In this document: positions 16,969-26,399 of the stretch, piece by piece
Numbering within the stretch: position 1 is the stretch's first letter
Layout: each line of letters starts with the position of its first letter
Source: Halocatena pleomorpha
GTDB lineage: Archaea > Halobacteriota > Halobacteria > Halobacteriales > Haloarculaceae
Reading direction: 5' to 3'
Assembly: GCF_003862495.1 (NCBI RefSeq)
Contig: NZ_RRCH01000014.1
Coordinates: forward strand, 186,001-250,000
Length of the DNA: 64,000 nucleotides
The notes under the pieces: model-generated
Seen by the model: the letters and a program-made list of their open reading frames with translations, nothing else
Databases searched by the model: none
What the model was told of the DNA's origin: nothing
Translations under genes and position numbers: made by a program

Positions 16969-18348
16969 ATGACCGGACTGTTCGAAGTCGTCGCCAAAAA
17001 CACGATCAAGCGATACGTGGATACACGTGGAATCAATACAGAAAACGAGATGAATGTACGGGATTCGTCCTCTGATTCGGATGAGGAACCCAGCGAACAC
17101 TCCTCCATGGCGTCCGAGGAAAGCGACATGGCTCAGAAATCTTCGAAAGACAAGGGCGAGAAGACCGGTGAGCACGTTGAACCTCAGCTACTGTGTGAGT
17201 ACTGTGAGACGGGGTTCGATGCAACGGAGTTGCTTAAACACGTTGCGTACTCAGAGGATGAATCACACGGCTCGCTCGGGAGTGTTCCCAAGGGGTTTCA
17301 TCCCGCCGCTGCACCGGTACTCGAAGACGGTACTGTACAAGTTGCAGTGCCAGACGAACTGCGTACAAACGTACATTTCCATCCTCTCTGCCGATGGTGT
17401 GGAAAGAAATTTTACCTGATAGAGAATTATATAGAACACATCAATGATAACGAAGAATCGCTCGATGGAAATTGTCATCGGTCCGGTAGTCGACGGTCCA
17501 AACGACCTTTGCTCGTCCCGTTCAGTAGAGACGGTACTGTTATTCCGATGATTCCACCACTGACTGAACTCACTGGGAATTTAGATGAGGCAACCGCTTT
17601 TGACAGGAAAAAACGATCCGAATCAGATAGTTCACTCGATTCGAACAAATCGGAGACAACCGCTGAGCAGATATCTTACACTCGAATAGAAACAATGAAT
17701 AAAGAAAATAGAAACGTGTCGAGCGACGCAGCGACATCTCCGGAAGAGATGGATGGGGACGATCCGTCTAACGACGAAACAGAGCAAGAAAAACGGAGCC
17801 CCACGGCTGTTATCGACCGCGATCGTGACTCAAAAGAAAAAAATAGTGCTACTAGAAGTGAGAAGAGCGATCAAGTAACAACTGCTACAAAAGAAGCAGT
17901 GAATAAAAAGACAGTGAAGATCGACGGCGTGCTCGTAGCTCTCGTCGACCTCATCGTCGAGAAAGAAACCACAGAGTACGATTCACGAACTGCTCTTCTC
18001 GACACAGCTCTCGAAGAGTTTCTTGGGTCGGTGATCACAGACGGTCAAACGAGTTTTGACGATCAGATCACCACTAGTCGCCGTTTCGATATTAAAACCG
18101 ATCCTGTACTCAAATATCTATTAGAGGAGATAGTCAAAGATCAGGAGGAATTTAGCTCGTATCACGAATTCGTACAGCATACTCTACTTGATCAGCTCGA
18201 TATCGATGCTGGTGCGAATGAGATACTCATTCCGAACTACAACCGATATGCGTTCGTCATCGAACAGCTTATTCAGATTGACGCTAATCCGTACGAAACC
18301 TCCAGCCATATTGTTCATACTGCTCTCGAAAACCACCTCAAAATATGA
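16969..18348 (+). CDS. Unrecognised protein with two CxxC/His zinc sites and three ribbon-helix-helix-like repeats
   Basis: 459 residues, not assignable to a named family. N-terminal low-complexity acidic tract (30-66). Two finger-like sites follow: C76-x2-C79 with H91 and H100, and C141-x2-C144 with H157 and a late C169/H170. Residues 175-315 are polar and probably disordered. The C-terminus holds three related units of about 40 residues, starting near 316, 372 and 420. Each has a short strand, a helix, a Y-x-S turn and a second helix ending in A/L-L-x-x-x-L, the ribbon-helix-helix plan of CopG-like DNA-binding proteins. DNA or protein binding is inferred. Stands alone, in a lower-GC stretch than its neighbours. 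Confidence 0.7.
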   Translation: MTGLFEVVAKNTIKRYVDTRGINTENEMNVRDSSSDSDEEPSEHSSMASEESDMAQKSSKDKGEKTGEHVEPQLLCEYCETGFDATELLKHVAYSEDESHGSLGSVPKGFHPAAAPVLEDGTVQVAVPDELRTNVHFHPLCRWCGKKFYLIENYIEHINDNEESLDGNCHRSGSRRSKRPLLVPFSRDGTVIPMIPPLTELTGNLDEATAFDRKKRSESDSSLDSNKSETTAEQISYTRIETMNKENRNVSSDAATSPEEMDGDDPSNDETEQEKRSPTAVIDRDRDSKEKNSATRSEKSDQVTTATKEAVNKKTVKIDGVLVALVDLIVEKETTEYDSRTALLDTALEEFLGSVITDGQTSFDDQITTSRRFDIKTDPVLKYLLEEIVKDQEEFSSYHEFVQHTLLDQLDIDAGANEILIPNYNRYAFVIEQLIQIDANPYETSSHIVHTALENHLKI

Positions 18349-18409
18349 ATTATTTTGTACTCTAAATTCCAGATACAATGGAGTGGTGTACCAATCACGG
18401 AGCGCGTGA

Positions 18410-19045
18410 TCAAGGAGTGTACTCGGAGTGGTCCGAGTGGCTCAGTTGGCGTTCGTACCGAGTGTGAATCATACCGAACAGGTCGGTGCCGATCTCCGTC
18501 CGTAACCGCGGCTCAGCCGTGGCGAAGAACTCGTCTAGCCGGTCGTACTCAGCGAAGTTCTCGTTGTCTTTGTTTTCGTCGTATCTCTGTTGTCGTTCGT
18601 ACTTGAGCGCCTGAAGGCAGTTATCGATCAGATCCATATCCTTCACGAAGCGAGCAAGGGGCGTCTCTCTCGCCTCGTAGCTCTCCCACAACGCCATAAA
18701 ACGAGGGGCATCGAATGAATCTACGAAGTCGATCATCACTTCACGCTCGTGTTGTTCTTTCTGTTCTTGCTCGATGTCCTGAGATACATTCTCAGCGCGC
18801 GTGGCCACATCACCGGTGCGGGCCTCAGCGAGGTCGTGAACGAGTGCCATCGAGACGGCCCGCCCCGGATCAACGCCGGCGTCGTCTGCGAACAGCAGAC
18901 AGAGAACCGCGGTGCCCCAAGTGTGTGCAGCGACTGACTCCGGATTTTCGATCTCTCGAAGCTCCCAGCCGGTCCGAAGCTCGTCTTTCAGTTCGTACGT
19001 TTCCAGGAGTGTATCGATCTGTGTCGTGGACGGTGAATCCGTCAT
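18410..19045 (-). CDS. HD-domain phosphohydrolase, YfbR/HDDC2-like
   Basis: 211 residues. The HD metal motif is spread over SVAAHTWGTA (first His) and ALVHDLAEARTGD (His-Asp), with the final Asp in KDMDLIDN. This arrangement matches 5-prime-deoxynucleotidases and HDDC2 proteins, which dephosphorylate dNMPs using divalent metal. Cytoplasmic, stand-alone. Substrate preference cannot be read from sequence. It converges with the preceding zinc-finger/RHH gene, 61 bases away. Confidence 0.82.
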   Translation of the reverse strand: MTDSPSTTQIDTLLETYELKDELRTGWELREIENPESVAAHTWGTAVLCLLFADDAGVDPGRAVSMALVHDLAEARTGDVATRAENVSQDIEQEQKEQHEREVMIDFVDSFDAPRFMALWESYEARETPLARFVKDMDLIDNCLQALKYERQQRYDENKDNENFAEYDRLDEFFATAEPRLRTEIGTDLFGMIHTRYERQLSHSDHSEYTP

Positions 19046-19160
19046 ACAGAAGGTGGCTTCCGGAGCAGTTTACGTTTGTTGTGGCGGTGTACACCGTGTT
19101 CTAATCGAAACCGTCCCGATAGCCGAGACAGCGGTGCTGTAACGATCTGTGTGGATCCGC

Positions 19161-19196
19161 TCTCAGTCATGCGTGATCTCTCAGTCATGCGTGATC
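19161..19196. repeat. Perfect tandem 18-bp direct repeat
   Basis: Two back-to-back copies of TCTCAGTCATGCGTGATC lie about 100-135 bases upstream of the GH95 start. They could be a regulatory site or a recent slip duplication. Confidence 0.75.
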
Positions 19197-19239
19197 TACT
19201 CGTCCCGACGCTCTGAGATGACACACTGGAATTTATTGA

Positions 19240-19266
19240 TTTATCATTGTTGATAAAATATTTAAT
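19240..19266 (+). promoter_or_regulatory. Inverted repeat and TATA box before the GH95 gene
   Basis: A perfect 7-bp inverted repeat TTTATCA / TGATAAA with 4-base spacer (19240-19257) directly abuts an AT-rich TATA-like element (AATATTTAATC region, 19256-19266). Transcription would start near 19288, ten bases before the GTG at 19298. A protein bound at the palindrome would contact or block the basal transcription factors. Confidence 0.5.
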
Positions 19267-19297
19267 CTCCTGTGTGTATTTATTGAACAGAATACTG

Positions 19298-22138
19298 GTG
19301 ATAGACGGACAGTCAACACAGACGGAAACGTCGAACAGAGATGGTGAAAGAGACGGGAATGATTCGGAGATATCCCGGCGAGCGGTGTTGGCCAGTATGG
19401 GGGCACTACTGTTCGCGGATCGGGTGACCGGTTCAGTCGGAGTCAGGGGGACGGACGACGGGAACGAGACGCCGAAACTGTGGTACACCGATCCCGCAGA
19501 GGAGTGGGAATCGGGGGCGCTCCCGCTCGGCAACGGGCGGTTAGGTGCGATGGTGTTTGGTCGAACAGACAAAGAGCGGATACAACTCAATGAGGAAAGC
19601 CTCTGGGCAGGCAATCAACACGAATCGGACGGAAACAATCCGATGGCAGCCGAGGTGTTGTCCGATGTCCGGGAACACCTACTGAAGGGCGAACACGAGC
19701 AAGCCGAAGCCCGCATTGATCCCCATATGCTGGGCGATCCTCCCGATTACGAAACCTTAATACGGCCGTATCAATCGTTCTGCGATCTGTTCATTGATGT
19801 CGGCCACACAGAAGTATCAGACTATCACCGTGAGCTCGATCTCGATGCGGGCATTGCACGGGTCCGCTACCGAACTGGTCGAACGAAATACGAACGGGAG
19901 ATGTTCGTGTCCGCCCCCGACGACATTCTGGTGATCCGGCTCATGGCACGAGGACCGGATCCAGTTTCGGCTTCCGTTTCACTGACACGCGAACAAGACG
20001 CCGAAACCGTGGCCGACGGCGACGACCTCGTTCTTCGAGGACAGATTCAAGAGGACTCATCGATCGACTTCGACGGTCCGGGAATCGAGTTCGAGGGACG
20101 ACTTCGGGCGATTCCACAGACGACGGGGTCTGTTTCGACAACCGGTGACCGGATGGATATCGAAGATCAAATAGGAGTCACGCTGCTCTTTACGGGAGCG
20201 ACAGGGTTTCGAACGGCGAGAGAGCCAGATCACATCGTCAAAACCCTGCTCGAAGCGCCAACAGCCAAGACGTACGGGCAGTTGCGGAACGCTCACGTCA
20301 CGGAACACCGAGCGTTGTTCCGGCGGGTTGAACTCGATCTCGGTGGGACTGAAACGAAACTCCCTACTGACGAACGGCTCGCGTCCGTTCAGGACGGGGG
20401 CATCGATCCAGCGTTGACGGAGTTGTATTTTCACTACGGCCGGTACTTGCTGATGAGTAGCTCCCATCCGAACGGCAGGCTTCCGGCGAATTTGCAGGGA
20501 ATCTGGAACGAAGAGATGTACCCCCCGTGGCAGAGCGATTACCATATGAACATCAACCTCCAGATGAACTACTGGCCGGCGAACGTCTGTAATCTTTCAG
20601 AATGCGTTCGACCCCTAGTCGACTGGCTCAATATGCAGCGAGAACCAGGTCGAAAAACGGCGTCGATCCATTATGACTGTGATGGCTTCGTTGATCACGT
20701 GTCGAGTGATATGTGGGGAAGTACACCACCGGAAGGCTGGTTCGGGGCGGTTTGGCCGATGGGAGCCGTCTGGCAGTGTCGGCTGCTCTGGGAGCAGTAC
20801 GCGAAAACCGGTGATCAAGAATTCCTTCGTGAACGAGGCTACCCGATCATGAAGGAGGCTGCGCGGTTCGTGCTCGATTTCCTCATCGAAGATGATCAGA
20901 ACAGACTTGTTACCGCTCCGTCGAATTCGCCAGAAAACTCGTTCATCAACGATAGCGGGTATACGGCGCTCTATGACGTTGCTCCGACGATGGACATCCA
21001 GCTCATTCACGATCTATTCAACAACTGTGTAGCTGCTGCGGAGACGCTCAACATCGACACATCGTTGAGTGAAGAGCTGTTGGAGGCAGCGACGCGGCTA
21101 CCACCGTATCAGATCGGAGCAGATGGCACACTACAGGAGTGGATGCACGATTACGAGGAAGCGGATCCAGGACACCGACACATCTCACATCTGTTCGCGT
21201 TCCATCCAGGAGACCAGTTTACGCTGCGTGAGACCCCTGTTCTGAGCCACGCTGTGCGAAATGCGCTCAAACGCCGACTCGAACACGGCAGCGGGCATAC
21301 GGGCTGGAGTCGGGCGTGGCTCATAAACCAGTGGGCGCGGTTCGAGGACGGAGCGAAAGCCCACGAAAACCTCGTGGCGCTGTTCAGACAGTCCACCCTC
21401 CCCAACCTCTTCGATACGCATCCGCCGTTTCAGATTGATGGTAACTTCGGCGGGACCGCCGGCATCGCTGAAATGTTGTTACACGATCACGCGGGGGAGT
21501 TGAGTCTTCTTCCCGCGCTCCCGAACCAGTGGGCTGACGGCGAAGTGAAGGGATTGCGAGCACGAGGCGTGTTCGAAGTCGATATGGAGTGGTCTAACAG
21601 ACGACTCGAAGCGGCGACGATCCACTCGGCGGCCGGTGGCGAATGTCGCGTTCGCACCCACGACGGTGTCCAACTTTCGATCGCGTCAGTGAGTCACGGC
21701 ACCGAACCCGCTGTACGCCGACCGACGACACAGGTCATTGCGTTCTCAGCCGAGCCAGAACAGACGATCTCGCTCGAAGCCGATCCCGTATCCGTAGCCA
21801 CCCTCACGATCGATTCGTCCGAAATCGAAGTCGATCGGAACGAGAAACGCGTCCACATCACTGTCCGTGTGCGTAACACCGGCACGACGCGGTCGGCAGA
21901 GACCGTCGTTCGTCTCGTGAACGTAAGCGATGAACGGAAACCGATCGGGACGGAACTATCGGTTCCGCCGCTCGCTGTCGATGAAACCGTCGTGGTTGGC
22001 TCCGAACTCCATACAGGAGAGTTTCTAAACGGCGACAATCAGCTCTGGGCGCTGATTGATCCGGAACAGACGGTCAACGAACTGGACCGGAACAATGCTG
22101 TCGAAACCGTCGGAACGGTTCGTATCGAATCGGAGTAG
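19298..22138 (+). CDS. Tat-exported GH95 alpha-L-fucosidase-type glycosidase
   Basis: 946 residues with GTG start, chosen because it follows the TATA box and leaves a normal Tat leader ([14 protein letters not shown]). The GH95 catalytic pattern is intact: N418/N420 in [12 protein letters not shown], acid E546 in SPEN, D714 in [13 protein letters not shown]95 enzymes remove alpha-1,2-linked L-fucose or L-galactose by inversion. After about residue 825 a CARDB-like beta-sandwich ([20 protein letters not shown]) is appended, probably for adhesion or carbohydrate contact. It converges with an enolase-superfamily sugar-acid dehydratase gene, suggesting a deoxy-sugar scavenging pair. Confidence 0.88.
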   Translation: MIDGQSTQTETSNRDGERDGNDSEISRRAVLASMGALLFADRVTGSVGVRGTDDGNETPKLWYTDPAEEWESGALPLGNGRLGAMVFGRTDKERIQLNEESLWAGNQHESDGNNPMAAEVLSDVREHLLKGEHEQAEARIDPHMLGDPPDYETLIRPYQSFCDLFIDVGHTEVSDYHRELDLDAGIARVRYRTGRTKYEREMFVSAPDDILVIRLMARGPDPVSASVSLTREQDAETVADGDDLVLRGQIQEDSSIDFDGPGIEFEGRLRAIPQTTGSVSTTGDRMDIEDQIGVTLLFTGATGFRTAREPDHIVKTLLEAPTAKTYGQLRNAHVTEHRALFRRVELDLGGTETKLPTDERLASVQDGGIDPALTELYFHYGRYLLMSSSHPNGRLPANLQGIWNEEMYPPWQSDYHMNINLQMNYWPANVCNLSECVRPLVDWLNMQREPGRKTASIHYDCDGFVDHVSSDMWGSTPPEGWFGAVWPMGAVWQCRLLWEQYAKTGDQEFLRERGYPIMKEAARFVLDFLIEDDQNRLVTAPSNSPENSFINDSGYTALYDVAPTMDIQLIHDLFNNCVAAAETLNIDTSLSEELLEAATRLPPYQIGADGTLQEWMHDYEEADPGHRHISHLFAFHPGDQFTLRETPVLSHAVRNALKRRLEHGSGHTGWSRAWLINQWARFEDGAKAHENLVALFRQSTLPNLFDTHPPFQIDGNFGGTAGIAEMLLHDHAGELSLLPALPNQWADGEVKGLRARGVFEVDMEWSNRRLEAATIHSAAGGECRVRTHDGVQLSIASVSHGTEPAVRRPTTQVIAFSAEPEQTISLEADPVSVATLTIDSSEIEVDRNEKRVHITVRVRNTGTTRSAETVVRLVNVSDERKPIGTELSVPPLAVDETVVVGSELHTGEFLNGDNQLWALIDPEQTVNELDRNNAVETVGTVRIESE

Positions 22139-22169
22139 CCAGTCAAACGATTCCGGTTTCGGATACCGC

Positions 22170-23345
22170 TCACTCATAGACGTGAAGAGAACCGGTTTGG
22201 TTGTCCTCGATGTACTCCCAGTCGTAGTCGACGCCGAGACCAGGTCCGTCCGGAACGGTAACGCGGCCGTTCTCGTCAACAGTGTCGATCATATCCGAGT
22301 AGTCACCGTTATAAACTGGCGGTTGGGTGTTCTGGCAGTCCGGATGGAGCAAAGCCAGTTCGTAGTAGTTCGTGTTCCGTGTCGCAGCGATACAGTGTCG
22401 CTGTGCCGGACCCGGAGCATGGAATTCGACGTCGAGGCCGAACGATTCGGCCATGTGTACGATCTTCATCGCACCCGTAATCCCGGCGTCGTACTCGGGA
22501 TCTGCACGAACGAAATCAGTTCCCTCACTGACAACGAAATCGGCGTGCGATTCGAGTCCGCGAACGTGTTCGGTCTGCAAAATAGGCGTCTGAAGTTTGT
22601 CACGAAGTCGACGGTGTCCCTGCTGGGAGATACCACCATCGCGGTAGGGATCTTCATACCAAAAGAAGTTCTGCTCGTCGAGTGCTCGTCCGACCGTGAG
22701 TGCGTCAGCGAACGTCTCGTACTCACAGGCGGGATCGAACATGAGATCCATCTCATCACCCACTTGCTCACCGACGGCGGTTATCATCTCGATCTCACGA
22801 TCGATGTCACGGCTCGCGTCGCTCCCACCCCATCCGTGGATCTTGTACCCCGAAAACCCGCGTTCGTAACACGCTTGAGCGAAATCTGCGAACGCTTCCG
22901 GAGAGTCGAGACCTCCGTTTTCATCGCCGTGATACGTCGACGCGTACGCAGGGATCGACGTGCGGTAGGTCCCGAGCAGTGCGTGAATCGGGGCGTCGTA
23001 GTACGCCCCGGCGAAATCCCAGAGCGCGATATCGATCGGACCGATCCCCATCCGATCGTACTTCCGGAGTGCTCGTTTGATCTCGCTCCAATGTTTCTCG
23101 CGTTCGAGCGGGTTCTCGCCGATGAGATAATCGGCAAACATGTTTATTTGGGCCGCCCCGGGAGAGTTGCCGCCGACGTATTCCCCCGTGATTCCACAGT
23201 CGGTGTGAATTTTGATACCGAATAGGTTGCGCCACGTCGTCTCACCCGGTTCGTAGATGAGATTGAATCCGTTTCGATCCGTTCCGATGTCTTCGAGTGG
23301 ATACCGAAACTCCCGGCTTTCTATTCGTGTTATAGTCGGTTCCAT
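22170..23345 (-). CDS. Enolase-superfamily protein, mandelate racemase subgroup
   Basis: 391 residues. Metal ligands D204 (MFDPACEY), E231 (WYEDPY) and E259 (LQTEHV) are present. The His-Asp side of the active site is seen as H309 (EFHAPGP) with D282 or D286 (VRADPEYD). The other face has K168-x-H170 (YKIHGWGG) in place of the usual KxK. Members dehydrate or racemise sugar acids such as fuconate, gluconate, rhamnonate or galactarate. Position beside a GH95 fucosidase makes a deoxy- or hexonate dehydratase role plausible, but substrate cannot be fixed from sequence. Confidence 0.82.
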   Translation of the reverse strand: MEPTITRIESREFRYPLEDIGTDRNGFNLIYEPGETTWRNLFGIKIHTDCGITGEYVGGNSPGAAQINMFADYLIGENPLEREKHWSEIKRALRKYDRMGIGPIDIALWDFAGAYYDAPIHALLGTYRTSIPAYASTYHGDENGGLDSPEAFADFAQACYERGFSGYKIHGWGGSDASRDIDREIEMITAVGEQVGDEMDLMFDPACEYETFADALTVGRALDEQNFFWYEDPYRDGGISQQGHRRLRDKLQTPILQTEHVRGLESHADFVVSEGTDFVRADPEYDAGITGAMKIVHMAESFGLDVEFHAPGPAQRHCIAATRNTNYYELALLHPDCQNTQPPVYNGDYSDMIDTVDENGRVTVPDGPGLGVDYDWEYIEDNQTGSLHVYE

Positions 23346-23842
23346 ATCAGGAATTCAGGGACAGACGATATAAACCCTCTCAGAGATATGTTTTCTTATG
23401 ATTATTGGATTGCGGCCCGTGAACGACGAATCTGATTGGACTGTTGATATATAGACATTCGAATACTACACACATCTCAAATACGTACATATGATGTGTC
23501 TTTTTGTTATGTACTCAGTGATTCTCTTCTGGTAGCTCGCCGGCGACAGCGTCAGATTCATTCATTTGAGAAGTGGCAGGGGACGTTCGCCAAAATGTGT
23601 AAGTGTATAATATTTTTCTATTTATCTTATTATTCCATTTTTAGACCATCCCAGTGTTTTGTGGCATACTTTCGACGTACATAGAGCGTCCGGTAGAACG
23701 ATACCGGGTACCGAACGCATGTCATGTGACTACAGGAGTGGACTTCCAGCACAGCGGTATCGTCCGACTCCTCAAATCTGTCGGGAGGGAGTTCGTTATG
23801 TCGATCGCTATCTATAGGAGTCTGTAACAAAGAGGAAAACGA
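23346..23842. other. Intergenic region between divergent genes
   Basis: 497 AT-rich bases separating the enolase-superfamily gene from the nucleotidyltransferase gene. It includes a separated inverted repeat ACACATC / GATGTGT (23470-23499) and several TATA-like tracts. No coding frame was accepted. Confidence 0.4.
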
Positions 23843-24664
23843 ATGGCTACCGATCATCTCGATCTGACGCACAGCGATGAAGAGATACGGACGTTTATCG
23901 AAGAAGCCGTCGCTCAAAAAGGAACGCGGCATCAGCCTCGGTTTTACGCGGTGACGGGCAGTCACGTGTACGGGTTCCATAGTGCTGACAGCGATATCGA
24001 TGTTCGTGGGATTCACGTTGCTCCGGCTGAGGAGTACGCGTACCTACAGACCCCGGTCGGGGAAGTAACAATCAACATGGATGGAACAACCGAAGGGTTC
24101 GAAGCACATTCTGAGATTGATCTGCGGAGCTATGAACTCAAGAAGTTCGGATCGTTGCTGGCGAAAGCCAATTACAACGTGATCGAACTGGTGTTCGAGG
24201 CTCCGACGGTGATGAATGGAATACCTTTAGAGATGGACGCACTGGAGACCCTCATCCGAGAGCACCTTCCGATGAACGTACCCCACGCGTATCTCGGGAT
24301 GGCAAAATCGAACTACTACAAACACCTCGACCGTGAGAAATCGGAAGGCTATGATCCACGGCCCAAGAAATTCCTCTACGTCTACCGAGGGCTTCTGGGC
24401 GCGAAATACGTTCTTGACTATGAGGATATCGAGGCGAACATCAAGACGTTGGCTGCTGAAGTCGAGGGGGGCGACCCAGAACTCGTCGAGGAACTGATCG
24501 CCCGCAAACGCGAAACTGAGGAGTCAGCCGTCCCCGAGGCGCTCGAACAGCGGGCGAGAGACGCCATCGTCAAGCAGTTCAACGCGCTCGGTGCGCTACC
24601 TACGCCTGATAAGGCCGACTACTATGAAGCACTCGACGAGTGGATGCACAACGTCAGGGCGTGA
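23843..24664 (+). CDS. Predicted nucleotidyltransferase, RlaP/COG3541 type
   Basis: 273 residues of the DNA polymerase beta superfamily. GSHVYGFHSADSDIDVRG (residues 37-54) holds the GS and DxD metal-binding core. The partner helical region FLYVYRGLLGAKYVLDYE is the family's conserved second block. COG3541 proteins include the RlaP group that accompanies RNA ligases, but no ligase is adjacent here. It is a cytoplasmic protein with unknown acceptor; nucleotide transfer is inferred from the active site. The mechanosensitive channel gene follows in the same direction. Confidence 0.8.
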   Translation: MATDHLDLTHSDEEIRTFIEEAVAQKGTRHQPRFYAVTGSHVYGFHSADSDIDVRGIHVAPAEEYAYLQTPVGEVTINMDGTTEGFEAHSEIDLRSYELKKFGSLLAKANYNVIELVFEAPTVMNGIPLEMDALETLIREHLPMNVPHAYLGMAKSNYYKHLDREKSEGYDPRPKKFLYVYRGLLGAKYVLDYEDIEANIKTLAAEVEGGDPELVEELIARKRETEESAVPEALEQRARDAIVKQFNALGALPTPDKADYYEALDEWMHNVRA

Positions 24665-24760
24665 AAACGGCCATGAACCCGATTGATCGGGGGCGGAGCG
24701 TGAACCACCACGTTGCCTCGGGTTCGACGGCCTTACTTCCGTCCTCGTTCTGTACGGGAC

Positions 24761-25909
24761 GTGAACGACGTAGTGAGCGGATATCTGACTTGGTTGCTCG
24801 ATGGAATGGGGGGATGGCAAGCGACCGTACTGCTGCTTGGAGTGTCCATTGGTGTCGCAGTCGTGTTGGAGTTCGTCGTGCTTAGATCATTGTTACAGTA
24901 CACGAAGCGAACTGAAACGCAGTTTGATCACATACTCGTCGGTGAATTACGGGTGCCGACCGTCCTCACAGCCGCGTTGACAGGAGTGTATCTATTGACG
25001 CAGCTTCCGTCAGTGGTCGAAAACGTGCTGCTGGGGCAAGAACAGCTCGAAATCTTCTTCGGAAAGCCCTCGTTGTCGATCATCATTCTCACGTGGGCGT
25101 TGGCGGCCAACCGCATCGTCAATCGAGCTGTTGAAGAGGTGAAAGGCGCGGACTCACGATTCGATTTCGTACCCATCTTCTCGAACATTTGGACGCTGGT
25201 CGTCCTGATTGGCACCACAGGACTGTTGCTCTCCGTGTGGAACTACAGCATCTCGCCGCTGTTGGGTGCTGCAGGCGTTGCCGGCATCGCTGTCGGTTTC
25301 GCCGCACGGGATACCGTTGCCAACTTCTTCGGTGGGATCGCGCTGTACTTCGACGACACGTACAAGCTGGGCGACTACATCGAACTTGACTCCGGGGAGG
25401 CGGGAACCGTCGTCAAAGTGGGCGTGCGTTCCACGACGCTCATGACGCGCGATGAAGTCATTATCACTGTTCCAAATTCCGTTCTCAACGCCTCGAAAGT
25501 GATCAACCAGTCGGCGCCTCAAGCCAGAAAGCGTCTTAAGATCCCGATCGGAGTCGGATACGGGACCGATATCGATGCGTTCGAAGAATTAGTCGTGGAC
25601 ACCGCAAGCGAGGAAGCACTCGTCCTCGACACGCCGAAACCACGGATGCGCTTTCGTCGGTTCGGAGATTCAGCTCTCGAATACGAACTCTTCTGTTGGG
25701 TGCATTCACCGACCCGGGCCGTCAAAGCCCGCCACGAACTCAACCGGACAATTTACAAGCGACTGAACGACAGCGATATCGAGATTCCGTTCCCACAGCG
25801 GGACGTGCAGGTGACAACTGTGAATCCGGCTGATCGCTCCACGACAGCGACCGATCTCTCAGTAGAAAGGGGAGGTGTTTCCGAAACGAACACGGCAAAT
25901 AGAAGATGA
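24761..25909 (+). CDS. mscS: Small-conductance mechanosensitive channel, MscS family
   Basis: About 382 residues. Three or more membrane helices precede the pore helix, where the glycine/alanine-rich LLGAAGVAGIAVGFAARDTVANFFGG matches TM3 of MscS. The beta domain follows (YKLGDYIELDSGEAGTVVKVGVRSTTLMTRDE), and the alpha/beta cage reaches IEIPFPQRDVQV. It opens on membrane tension to release solutes on osmotic downshock. Start placed at a GTG (24761); alternatives are a TTG at 24713 and an ATG at 24806 that would trim the first helix. The last 30 residues are a polar tail. Confidence 0.88.
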   Translation: MNDVVSGYLTWLLDGMGGWQATVLLLGVSIGVAVVLEFVVLRSLLQYTKRTETQFDHILVGELRVPTVLTAALTGVYLLTQLPSVVENVLLGQEQLEIFFGKPSLSIIILTWALAANRIVNRAVEEVKGADSRFDFVPIFSNIWTLVVLIGTTGLLLSVWNYSISPLLGAAGVAGIAVGFAARDTVANFFGGIALYFDDTYKLGDYIELDSGEAGTVVKVGVRSTTLMTRDEVIITVPNSVLNASKVINQSAPQARKRLKIPIGVGYGTDIDAFEELVVDTASEEALVLDTPKPRMRFRRFGDSALEYELFCWVHSPTRAVKARHELNRTIYKRLNDSDIEIPFPQRDVQVTTVNPADRSTTATDLSVERGGVSETNTANRR

Positions 25910-25933
25910 TACAGCTGATCGACACTCGATAGG

Positions 25934-25990
25934 ACATCGTTCCACCCTCGATACTCAACAGACATCGTTCCGCGTTAGATACATCGTTCC
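25934..25990. repeat. Three direct repeats of ACATCGTTCC
   Basis: Copies at 25934-25943, 25962-25971 and 25981-25990, all in the same orientation, 28 and 19 bases apart, just left of the origin repeats. Possibly binding sites for a replication or regulatory protein. Confidence 0.65.
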
Positions 25991-26124
25991 CCGCTCAGAC
26001 TACGCCCTCTCGGATGATCGCTTTGAAAACCCCTCGTTTTGAATGGATTTTACCATAGACTTTTTTACTACTTTTATTGTCATTGATTTTATTTGGATCC
26101 ATAAATTTTGTTAGGGAGGGAGAG

Positions 26125-26144
26125 ACACCCCTCTATCGATGTGT
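26125..26144 (-). repeat. Origin-box-like repeat, copy 1
   Basis: Perfect copy of the 20-mer ACACATCGATAGAGGGGTGT read on the minus strand. The GGGGTGT end is the G-rich part typical of archaeal origin recognition boxes. Confidence 0.8.
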
Positions 26145-26194
26145 AGCCTCGACAGATCGTACCCCTCCCCCCCCTCCCCCACCGCTTGAGTCAC

Positions 26195-26214
26195 ACACCC
26201 CTCTATCGATGTGT
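26195..26214 (-). repeat. Origin-box-like repeat, copy 2
   Basis: Perfect minus-strand copy, 70 bases from copy 1. A run of C residues (26161-26181) lies between the two copies. Confidence 0.8.
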
Positions 26215-26321
26215 GAACAGAATCGAAACCAACTACGATTCCACAGGAGAAATCGTATATCCAGCCCATTATCATCCATACATTATATGTATGATAAAGA
26301 ATGTAGACGAAATGGCTGTTT

Positions 26322-26341
26322 ACAGATCGATAAAGGGGTGT
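26322..26341 (+). repeat. Origin-box-like repeat, copy 3
   Basis: Plus-strand copy with two changes (ACAGATCGATAAAGGGGTGT). It faces copies 1 and 2 across about 107 bases of moderately AT-rich DNA. Confidence 0.75.
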
Positions 26342-26355
26342 CCACAAGGACAACT

Positions 26356-26375
26356 ACACATCGATAAGGGGGTGT
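26356..26375 (+). repeat. Origin-box-like repeat, copy 4
   Basis: Plus-strand copy with two changes (ACACATCGATAAGGGGGTGT), 34 bases from copy 3 and 25 bases beyond the stop codon of orc1/cdc6. Confidence 0.75.
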
Positions 26376-26399
26376 CTTTGGATTTCCCAACAGCGTTGT

